A stretch of 64,000 nt of DNA, from positions 2,584,001-2,648,000 of the forward strand of contig NC_080422.1 of assembly GCF_029873635.1 (NCBI RefSeq), in the 5' to 3' direction. The notes under the pieces are model-generated. The model had not been told where the DNA came from. It saw only the letters and a list, made by a program, of their open reading frames with translations, and ran no database searches. Made by a program: the position numbers and the translations under genes. This document shows, piece after piece, positions 23,466 through 33,800 of this stretch (position 1 is its first letter; every line of letters begins with the position of its first letter). This stretch comes from Malania oleifera. Its lineage: Eukaryota; Streptophyta; Magnoliopsida; Santalales; Ximeniaceae.

Positions 23466-24076
23466 TGTAACGACCCGATTTTCTTGTTTTTTTTTTCCCT
23501 ACATAAATTAAATGTAAAAGTTCTACTGCTCTGATACCTTTTAATATAAATCAAACCAACATCACGAACCATATAGGACCTATGGAATTTGAGACAGTAA
23601 ACCACCTAAAAAGCGGGAAGCAGAATACATACAACCATGTCAATATATACAATACCAGTGTCAAAATATTTCCCAAAATATACATACACAACCATTTCAA
23701 AAATACCGTCGACTGAACCTAGAGACTACTCAAAATGACTTCCCAAAAATACTCACCCTACAAATAGGGTAGTACTGAAGTCTCCTCTATATGTGAGCCT
23801 GATATGCTCGCCTAGCCGGATCACTTGAAAAATATTAAATCATTGGGATGAGACAACGTTTAGTAAGACGAAATATGTTATTACTAGTGTATGGTAGGTG
23901 AGTTTATATATTTATAAAACTGATTTGGAAATGTCATAAATAATTGAGTCTGCAAAACACGTATCAACATTTCAATATAGCTCATACCTATGTTGCTTAA
24001 CATAAATTGTTTTTCTAAATTTTCTAAACATAATACTTCTAATATTCATAGGTATATTTATGGTTTCTTTAAATTT

Positions 24077-24078
<2 letters not shown>

Positions 24079-24113
<35 letters not shown>
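24079..24113. repeat. (AT)n microsatellite
   Basis: An AT tract in the minus-strand solo LTR. The related LTR at 16731-18999 has its TA tract in a different place. Confidence 0.92.
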
Positions 24114-24116
<3 letters not shown>

Positions 24117-25507
24117 ACTGAGAAAACTTCCCTGGATGGATAACTGAAAGTCATGATTTAACCCCTCATGACAAGGTTGTGCGGCCCGAAGGAGGGACCT
24201 ATCCTGGCTAGCTGACCAAGATAAGTCAACTGAACTCCGAAAGTCAGATCGTCCTCCTTAACCCTAACTGACGGGGAACCTATCCACAACATAGGCATGA
24301 TTAACTGTTGATATCCACATACTATCTGAGTTATGTGGTTGCACTCTAAACTGAATATAGTTACAGTACCGTGCTCTACTGACTAAATCTGGTCCATCAG
24401 GGTCTTATACTATATATGTAACTGATATTTCTATATTACTGTTTTTCCATGATTTTGAAATAACCATAACATTACAAAATTGATTTGAAAATCTGAGTAA
24501 ATATCTGAATATTTAATGTCTGTATTTCTATGTATCTGATAATCTGAATATGGTTCTGAAACATGGTGTTCTGAAACTGCTGAAAATATATGTTTCTGTA
24601 CATATGTTGTAAATCATATTTCTAAATATACTGTATAATTTCTATCTGTATATGTACTGAAAATTGAACATTCTATAAAATATATATAAATCTCATGATA
24701 TTTTTTGCTAATATACTGTAAAACATAGTATTTATAGCTGCATAAATACTGTGCTAATTTGCTATAAGTTCATGTCACACTATTTAAATAAATAAATTCA
24801 CTTGTTCTAAAATTTTTATTTGCTGCTATACAAATATATTATAATCTGCATAATAATAATCTGGTAAACCATGTAATTTCTGTTGATTATCATACTAAAA
24901 TTCCTAACATAACATATTTTCTTTACCTGACTATCTGAACGCTAGCTGCTATTACAATCTCACGCATTCAGCATTTACAATTCCAACATCCTGAGATAAT
25001 ACATGTATAATTCTCAATCGAACAACTAAATTCACCTAAACAATCATCACATACATATTTTCCCAAATCCACATATGCACAATTCCTAAGCTATAATCCA
25101 TATATTATTTTACCTGGGTTCTTGGAATACCACCCTCTGGGGTCCTCAACCCTTGTCTGCAAGATCCCAAAACATCTTATTCTTGAAAATATAACACCCT
25201 GATTTTACTTCACAAAACCCCAGTATGTTCTCATATAATACTAAATCTGACCTCAAATGAATTGGATAATACTAAAAATACTCAAATAATCTACTTACCC
25301 TAAAATTGGGATGGTTCCCAAGTTGACCTAACCAACAAATTACTCCAATAGATTTGTAGAGAATCCTCCCAAGAATAATGTGGCGGCTTCGGATCGTCGA
25401 ACCGGTGAAGAACGAAGTCGAAATCAAAGAGAGAAGGAGGGAGGGACAATTTTAGAGAGAGAAAAGAAGCACGCATGCAAAATTTCTCGCAGAACAGGAA
25501 TTCTTGG

Positions 25508-25652
25508 TTACTTATACCCCTGGCTTCGTCAACGAGGCCAAGAAACAAGTTTGTCGACGAACACACTACCCTCGTCGACAAAATTTAGGGCCTAAAAACA
25601 ACTTCTCGGTTATTTCTCGTCGACGAGACACGTGTCCAGGACAACGAGACCC
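25508..25652 (-). promoter_or_regulatory. LTR promoter: GTCGACGA cluster and TATA box
   Basis: Variants of CTCGTCGACGAG at about 25525-25535, 25552-25562, 25572-25582 and 25617-25627 lie upstream (minus strand) of GTATAAGTAA at 25508-25517. Confidence 0.55.
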
Positions 25653-25730
25653 TGCTGACATTTTTAAAATTTTCCTTTACTTCCTCCTTTATTTTATTAT
25701 TTAATTACCATAATTCTGCAGGTCTCTATA

Positions 25731-26638
25731 TATTCTCGAATAGGTTGGCTGAGCTTTATGTGCAGGAGGTAGTACGACTCCATGGTGTCCCTATTTCTAT
25801 TGTTTCAGAATGAGATCCGCATTTTATGTCTCATTTCTAGAAAAGTCTACAGGATGCCTTGGGATCACAACTGACGTTCTATATATCTTTTCACCCGTAG
25901 ACGGATGGACAGCCGGAGAGGACTATTCAGATGCTAGAGGACATGTTGCGGGCTTGTGTATTGGATTTCGGTGATAGTTGGATATGGTATCTTCCGCATG
26001 TCGAGTTCACGTATAACAACAGTTACTAGGCTAGCATAGGGATGGCACCTTATGAGGCATTGTATAGTCGTCAGTGTCGATCTCCGTTGTACTGGGATCA
26101 GGTAGGCGAGCAACAGATACTGGGTTTGGAACTGGTTTAGCAGGCCTCTGCAAAGGTCAAATTGATCAAGGAAAGAATCAGGACAGCTTAGAGTCGGCAA
26201 AAGAGTTATGTTAATACTCATCGACAAGAGCTGGAGTTCGAGGTAGGTGATATGGTGTTTCTAAAGATCGCTCCGATGAAAGGGGTGATAAGGTTCGGGA
26301 AGAATGAGAAGCTAATTCATTGGTATATCGAGCCTTTTGAAATCCTAGAAAGGATAGGTTCAGTTGCTTATCGAGTGACTTAACTCCAGCACTATCTAAA
26401 GTTCATGACGTGTTTCACGTCTCGGTGCTAAGGAAGTACGTGTCCAATCTTTCGCACGTGCTGAGTTACGAACCTCTAGAGATCAGTAATACTTTATCAT
26501 ATGAGGAGGTACCAGTATTGATATTAGATCAGAAAGTTCAGCAATTACGAACTAAGGAAATACCGCTAGTCAATGTATTATGGCGTAACCATGCAGTGGA
26601 GGAAACTTCATGGGAGTTAGAGTCAGAGATACGCTAGA
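25731..26638 (+). pseudogene. gypsy integrase C-terminal half with chromodomain
   Basis: Resumes after the solo LTR with RLAELYVQEVVRLHGVPISI, then FHPQTDGQSERTIQMLEDML (integrase core glutamate region), WYLPHVEFTYNNSY, MAPYEALYSRQCRSPLYWDQ and the C-terminal DVFHVSVLRKYVSNLSHVL. It ends QQLRTKEIPLVNVLWRNHAV, a chromodomain-like tail. A few stops are present, for example in YNNSY*AS near 26029. Confidence 0.92.
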
Positions 26639-26917
26639 AGTACCTGCAGTTATTTTCTAATGGTAATTAGTTATGTATGTATAGGTGGTATGGTCTTCAG
26701 AAGAGTTTTTGTTTGTGTGTGTGTGTGTGTAATCTTCTGAAACATTGCATTGTAACCACGGTATTCGACCGCCATAAGCGAGGATAGATAATAAATTCGG
26801 GCCGAAGCTGCTTTTTGGGTGGCTGCCGACTCTTCTGTATGTCTCCGACGTAGGGTAGAGTATGCTTGGTATCGGTTGGAGAATTACAGGAACGAAATTT
26901 TAATAAGGAGGGGAGAT
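26639..26917 (+). other. gypsy 3' non-coding tail and polypurine tract
   Basis: Non-coding, with a (TG)n tract at about 26714-26730. AATAAGGAGGGGAGAT directly precedes the 3' LTR at 26918 and is the plus-strand primer (polypurine tract). Confidence 0.85.
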
Positions 26918-27063
26918 TGAAGTAACTCGACCTAAAAAAAATAAAAATAAATAAATAAATAAATAAAGAGATATTTTAGAAGAGATATTTTGGAGAAGAT
27001 ATTTTGAAAGTATATATTTTGAAATATTTATATATAAATATCTTAGAGGAAATATTTTATAAA

Positions 27064-27106
<43 letters not shown>

Positions 27107-28906
27107 GGATTTCACATCATCCGTTGCCGGATCCACGATCCGTCGTTACCACGTGGATCAGGAGGAGAATCTCTACATTTATTATGGAACGAATCTTCGT
27201 TTGTGGAATTTCGGGATTTTCCCTAAAATCGAGGTAAGGGTTTGAATCCGGTAAATCGATAGTATAGGAAATTATATTAAAGTATTCTTCTTCAGTTTTT
27301 AGGTTTTGGGGACCCCAAGTCGCTCTTTTGGATTGATTCGTTCGTGTTTCGATTTCAGGTTTAAGGTAAGAGAATTTGTTTACATCAGTTTATTTTGAAA
27401 AGTAAACCGGTAAAACTATAGTTTATACTATTATGTATGTTATGACTGTATGTTTGCAAAATTCTACCAGGTAAAAGTGTCGATTTAATTATTTTTAAGG
27501 TTTTGGTAAATTTAGGGATTTTTGCATATGATCTTCAAACGTTTTAAAAATTTACCTAGTTGCTTTAAACCACTAGTATTAGATGCTTGAACCCTCATTT
27601 TTCATTTAAATGACTTTTTGAACTGATTACTCCTTAAAGCGGCTTTTGACGAAACGAACGTGATATATGTTGTTAAATGGACTTATAATACATTGGAATA
27701 TACAGTTTTAAACTATAGGAACTAAAGTTCCATTATACTATCTGAAACTTTGGAAAATAGGTGTCAGTAAAATACCAAGCTTTATATGTGAAAAGGGGTC
27801 AACCGAGAGTATGTGTGTCGATTGATACCTCAGTTTGAAAGAAAGAAATAATGTTTGCTTAGTTCATTAATGAGATTGTGAAAATACTAGAAATGCACAT
27901 GTTATTATGTTTTCATTGTAAATTGTATATATGACAAATGGGACCACAACTTGTTACTAAAGGAGTTGAAACATACTTCAGATTAAAGGAATTGAAAGAT
28001 ACTCTAGTTTCTAAAGGCGCGGTTCCGTTGCTAGTAAAGTGCAGTGCAACGACACATGTGAATCAATATGGGTATAGAGATAGTTGGCTTGTAGGAGTAT
28101 TGGGACCACTGATGAAATAATGGATCGGGTAGAACAGTCGGACTATATAATAGATGTTTGACAGTGCCTGCACGAACAGGGCATGTCAGAGTTATCAGTA
28201 CACAACCCGTGTCATGGGATAAATAGGCATATTATGACATTTCAAAGCTGGTCATTGTTCTAAATATTCATAGACATGATTTAAAAACTAAAATGGGTAA
28301 GGTCACAGGGTTAAGTACCTAGTGGAGGGATCATACAGTGTATGAGTCTATACCCTACCCTAACCTCGAGAACTCTCACTTGTAACGATACTAAATTATA
28401 TTTGTATATCTCCTATGGTGCAGCAATATGAATGTGGAATTTTGCAACTGTTTTAACTAGAATAAACTCATATAATCACATGCTGTTGTAATATCTTCCA
28501 CTTTATTGAGAAGTGTCTTACCTCAATCTTACAACCTTTGTTTCAGGTCCTTCAGGGCATCGATCCTCATCTTAATGAGACTTTGAAGCTTAGAATCTAA
28601 TTGATAGGAGTAAGTTTTTGTACTAGTACTTGGTTGTTAGCTTGGTTAGTTTCTTTTGGGAATGTAATATAGTTTATATTTTAAGTATAAATCCTATGTA
28701 TTAAAGATACAGTTAGAATTCTGATATATATCTAATAGAATTCCTATAGATGTTTATATTTTTCCGCAACATTTGAATTACAGTTATGTATGAAATACAT
28801 TCGTATGTCTCTGTTTAAGGTTAGTTGTTTATATATGTTTATCATGTACAGGTATTCTATATGTTTGGTAGCAGTCTGGGTCCGTATAAAGGGTCCGATC
28901 GTTACA
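26918..28906 (+). repeat. 3' LTR of the gypsy element
   Basis: A 1989-bp LTR starting TGAAGTAACTCGACC (first bases diverged from TGTAGTAACCCG) and ending GATCGTTACA, followed by TTATA. It is collinear with the 5' LTR apart from the nested insertion. It has a CT tract at 27071-27104, and the TTATTGAGAAGTGTCTTACC..TTTCAGG block at 28502-28546. Divergence from the 5' LTR is visible in most lines, so the insertion is not recent. Confidence 0.93.
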
Positions 28907-29259
28907 TTATATATATAATATTTAATAACATCTAATGCAAACTAATAGATTTAAGCTTCAATTGTAAGAATTCAGTCAAATAATATTTAAATTTAAACTA
29001 ATTTTTGAATATCACGTGAATGCCACATGCATCCCAACCCACATAAGCAGAATCAAGCAGCCACCAATCATGCTCATCACCTGCCTACCCAAACCAAATA
29101 CCAAATAACCAAAAAATTCACAAAGCAAAAACAAAAATGAAAATAAAGCAAACAGATCACATTCCCTGAAACTTTGAACATCAGCAGCGTTATAATTACA
29201 TTTCCAAGACCATAAAACAGATACAACAACAAACATGTTTATCAACTGAAGATTGCCAT
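28907..29259 (-). other. 3' untranslated / downstream region of the hydrolase gene
   Basis: Lies between the gypsy 3' end and the stop codon of the hydrolase gene. Most of it (about 29000-29259) reads as a plausible 3' UTR on the minus strand. I see no clear AATAAA there. The 94-residue frame at 29012-29296 overlaps the coding end in another frame and has no recognisable domain. Confidence 0.5.
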
Positions 29260-29520
29260 CTAAACCTCTTGGTGATGATGAGAACCCTCTGTACACTGTT
29301 GAACTCCGTTCACTTTCATGAAAGAAGTTGCAGAGCTGTTGGATCTGCCGCTCTCCAACTCCGGGAAATCGGAGGGTTGGGATCTGCCGCTCTCCAGATA
29401 ACTCAGGAAGTTCATCACCACTGGATCAGTCCAAGGAGACCCCCGAGGAGCCTTGGCACCTGCTACCCACCCCAAATGACCACCTTTTGGTGTAATTATC
29501 ATTAAACAGTTTGGGTTTTC
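29260..29520 (-). CDS. EMB8-like hydrolase exon 8 (catalytic His, stop)
   Basis: Codes residues 371-456: [20 protein letters not shown] to GSHHHQEV and stop TAG at 29262-29260. His385 in GGHLGW is the likely catalytic base, followed by the family block [12 protein letters not shown]. After about residue 410 the tail is not conserved and holds a 13-codon in-frame duplication. Acceptor ATTCAG. Confidence 0.93.
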   Translation of the reverse strand, partial: ENPNCLMIITPKGGHLGWVAGAKAPRGSPWTDPVVMNFLSYLESGRSQPSDFPELESGRSNSSATSFMKVNGVQQCTEGSHHHQEV

Positions 29521-30829
29521 CTGAATATGATGGGAAAGATCCCAAAAAAATAAACGAAAGAACAAACATTTTAGCCAATAAAAAAAAATATAAACAAATC
29601 AATTAACAGTTGATAAATAAATAAACGCGATCTTTTCAGGCTTGAGTTTAGTGGAATGATAGAGCTGGGGAATAGTTCCACTTTGAGAAAGCATATGAAT
29701 CAACTTTAACTGTCCATTTGGTTCAGCAAATCTTCAAGGATTTCAGAAATGTGAGCAGTGAATTTCTCATGACCAAACATTTGGGATTTCTTCAGTAATC
29801 CAATATACCAGCAAAACATGCCAATCTATTTCTATAGCATACAGCCAAAGAGAGCAAAGAACACTAGCATACCTTGATATCTTCTCGAGGAATGCTCCTA
29901 TAAGGAGCAATTGGATCATTTGCAGCCTGCAGCATATCGTTAAGAAGATTAAAATGGGTTAAGCACATTTCAGCTAAAGTTTACCTTGAGTTATAATTCA
30001 AAGAAAATTATTTCATGGTGCATCTGAAAGCCAAGCAAAAAAAGAGACTAATAACAAATACAATCCTTCAACCCTTTTTCTTTTCAATATATTGAAAAAC
30101 TTCAGCTCGTTTGGTTCAGCAGAATAGCTATTCATTGGAATAAGATAAAATATAGTTTAAATTTTGGGAATCAAGGGAATAGTTATTTCTTATATATTTT
30201 TAATTATTTCATTCAACATATAATAAAAAGGAATAGATATCCCCATGATAAAATTTGGAATAGTTATTCCTTGTCTATTCTTTATTATGGACTAAAAAAA
30301 TATTTCACATTTATTTGCTTCATAATAACAACATAATTAATCATATAATTATTTGTAACTAGCCTACTAAAACTAATCTATACCTAGAAATAGGCATTCC
30401 GTAAACCAAACATAACTTTATTGTTTTAAATGCCAAATGTGTAATCTTTACCAAAATTATGCTACGTATTCCTAGAAAGTGTAGCTTTTGTTGTGCAACA
30501 CTCCCTAGATTTATGCATGCACATGCAGCTAATTGAAAGAAAAATAGAAGGAAAACTTGGGGGCTATTTGGTACCTTTTCTGTTTTTGGTGTTGTAGATT
30601 GAAAAAATAAGTTATTTACATGTTTTTTTTGCATTATTACTTTTCAGAAAATCAAATTTTCAATTCTTGTGATGACCTAGTTTACTACGAAACTTTTAAC
30701 ATTCAAAATTGAATTTTACAGATTAAATCATTCATTCTATACAAACTTTTTAATTAAAATAAAAACAAAATATCCATGATAATTTAAACTATAATTAAAA
30801 TGAAATTTTCTATAAAATTTCTAAATTTA

Positions 30830-30866
<37 letters not shown>

Positions 30867-33800
30867 TCAATCAATAATTCATTTTCAAAATTTTTCAATT
30901 GTCATGTGCAACAGGATTGTTCTTTGAGCACTAAAAAGTGAGTTCAAAAATATAAGAAATAAATATATAATTTTTTAAGGCAATTGAGATCTAGTGTTTA
31001 TCAATTGATTAGATAGTCCAAACAAGACTGTTCCTACTTTCTGCAAAAAAACAAATAAATAAATAAAATTAAATAAAAATGAAATGCTGCAATCTTAGGT
31101 TACAATTTCTGTAACAAAAAACAAAATGCATTGATTAATAATTCCAATACATGGTAATGAAAAATCCAATCTTTCCTATAATTATATGGATAATGACCAA
31201 ACCCAACACATTTTAAAGGTTTGCTACCTTGTATGTTCTCCCATAATTAGTGCATTAATAGTGAATTAGCGATGATAGTAGCTTTTCTGTTTTTAGGCTG
31301 GACATACTGCTATACTAGACTACTAATTCCTAATCCTTAAAGCTCCCACTATTACTACATATGATGCAAAGAAGAATCTAATGAAAGATTGAATTGGAGC
31401 CCTAGAAGGTTCATTTATTCAAATTACATTTGCAATGATAATGAAATACAAAAACAAACAGCATTATCTATTCACCACAATGGGGGAAATTTATTTCAGT
31501 TCACTTCAAATCTCAACCTAAAACTGAAACAGCCAAAGTCATCCATTTCCACCCAAGAACTCAACCAACCCGTGTTGAGGCTAAGTCAGTTTTAAAGCCC
31601 CATGTCATTAATGACAGGAAACACAGCACAAGTGCACAATTTTTTTTAGCATTGATATCCCTCTCAAAACAACTAAAAGAAGAAAGCAAAAAACTGTCCA
31701 AAGATGACAAAAAGACTACTCTTCAAAGAACCCTAAAATTGTATTCCACATAATGCAGTGAAACAATGCAACGAACATATGAGAACCTACAATGGCATCA
31801 AACAAATATTAGGAGGCAACAACATAATAGACCTTTTAACCTGCAGCTAATTGTTGGTGTAAGGACTGAAGACCAAATAAAGAGAAAGTTTTAGGTAGTT
31901 TTAGACCACCAACACAGCAAGTCCAATGGTAGTCTCAACAAAAGCTTCCACATTAACAACTGGGCCCACACTTTTGACTGGTAATTGAAAGCAACAGACA
32001 CGGGTCCAATCCAAGTGAGGGCCCAATTGTCATGTAGCAGCTCCTAAATGAGTCAAGACTGTTGGCCCAACATGGCTTACTAATCTTGTTTTGATGATAA
32101 CAAATAAGAGGTAATTTAACATGTTTTGTTGAAAGTGATGATACTTCAGGAATCAGGTGTTTAAGTTCAAGTTCAAAATTATCATAAAACTCATTGCAAA
32201 AATACATGAAAAAGAAAAGAAAGCTCAAAGAACATATTCCAAAGACACCTTGATGAAAGCTTAGAAAATTGATGGAAGCTTAGAGAATTTAAGTTTAGAG
32301 GCAAGATGGACTACACAAATAACAACCATGAAGACTTCAAGCTTAGAATAGAATTAAATCTTAAGAGTCTCTATGTAAGTACTTCATTCAAATGATAATT
32401 TGATTGAATTTGAAGCTCATTAGGAAACTCATTGACTTAGAGACCATGTTTTGAAAAACCCCGAAAAATATTTTTCAAAAGTCTTAAATTATTTTGGGGA
32501 AAGCAAAAGAGCAAAAAGAAATTGGAAACAAAATGAAAAATTAGATTTTTGATCTTTCCAGGCGACTGACAAATAAATAAACTGATTTTGAGACAACTCG
32601 AGAGGACCCAGGCAACTGACTAGTGATGACCCAGTCGACTAACTCCTTACTAAGTTTAAAATTTTCAGTGTTTTAATGAATCTAAGCGACTGACTCTTTA
32701 TTCCTAGTCGACTGACTCTTCGAGATTTCAAATTTTAAATATAATGAGAAGTTTTCAAATTTGATTTTTTGAATTCTAAATGTTATGAAAACTTGGGAAA
32801 CACTCCAAGTCACTTGGAGAACACGAAATACTCTTAGTTAAACATCTATAAATACCCCCTCAAGGCTAAGGATTCAATACACCAAACAAATACACAGCAT
32901 TCAAAGCTCTCTTACTCTCAATACTCTCAAATCTCTCTTGCTCTCAAACTCTCTGAAGTTCCTTATTAAGTTTTGCTGTGAATCTCTCACAAAATTTCTG
33001 AGTCTACTCTGAATTCTTTCAATCTAGAAAGAAAGCTCACGGTGATATACTTGTAAGGCTTCAAATTCTTTCAATTGTTATTTTGAATTGAAGTATATTG
33101 TAGTGCTTAATTATTGTACTAATCAGCTCTTGAAGAGAGTGTCTTTGTACACCAAATTTGTTTCTTGTTTTTCTAAACGGTTCAGGATTGTTGAATCGTT
33201 GTACCAAGCATGGGGTATCGCTTGGAGAGGGGGCTCCACCCTAGTTGAAGGAAGGATTGTAAAAGGCTGCTCCTTCCTGTCAAAGGAGTGTGTAAGGTTG
33301 CTCATACCCGTAAAGGAGTGATATAGTGGAATCCTTGGGTGTGTTTGCCTAAGGCGAGGACATAGGGGGGTATAGTCGAACCTCGTAAAACTCGAATCTC
33401 ACTCTCTCCCTACTCTTTAATTTTCTGCATATATAAATCGCGTGGATGTTTATTTAAGTGTTGGAAATTAATTTGTTATTGAGATTACGAAAACTTTAAT
33501 TAAAGGGAGTACGTTGATTGATCTTTTGAGGAAACCTTAAAGGGAGTACGTTGATTAATCGTTTGCGGAAACCTTGATTAAAGGAAGTGCATTGATTGAT
33601 CAATACCAAAGCCCATTAACAAATTAATTGGTTGCATATTTCATGTTACATATTTAACATCAATATTTGAGTTTTGGAAGCTTGGTTGAATTTTCTATTG
33701 TGTTTCATATTGAAGAAATCAAGTCTTCCTTGTTTGTAAAGGTTATTCATCGGTTATATATTTAAGCTCAAATCTACATTTGAATATTGAAAGCATTGCT

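Larger units (their letters stand above)
23466..25730 (-). mobile_element. Solo LTR (2.27 kb) inside gypsy integrase
   Basis: Exact target copies TATTC flank it at 23461-23465 and 25731-25735, and the integrase reading frame resumes across it (PIRVSY then RLAELYVQEVV). On the plus strand it starts TGTAACGACCCG and ends CTCTATA, so one terminal base is mutated. On the minus strand the order is GTCGACGA cluster (25523-25652), TATA-like box (25508-25517), then the TTACTAAACGTTGTCTCATCCC block (rc 23825-23868). It is the same family as 16731-18999 but inverted. No coding region. Confidence 0.9.
15200..28906 (+). mobile_element. Ty3-gypsy chromovirus with nested solo LTRs
   Basis: LTRs at 15200-19576 and 26918-28906, with an exact target duplication TTATA at 15195-15199 and 28907-28911. 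The internal order is primer site, gag, protease, RT, RNase H, integrase, polypurine tract, the gypsy order. The integrase C-terminus ends in a chromodomain-like VNVLWRNHAVEETSWE, which points to a chromovirus (Tekay/Del-like; sub-lineage inferred). The element carries two later solo LTRs of another family. Many stops make it non-autonomous. It ends about 350 bp beyond the stop codon of the hydrolase gene. Confidence 0.93.
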
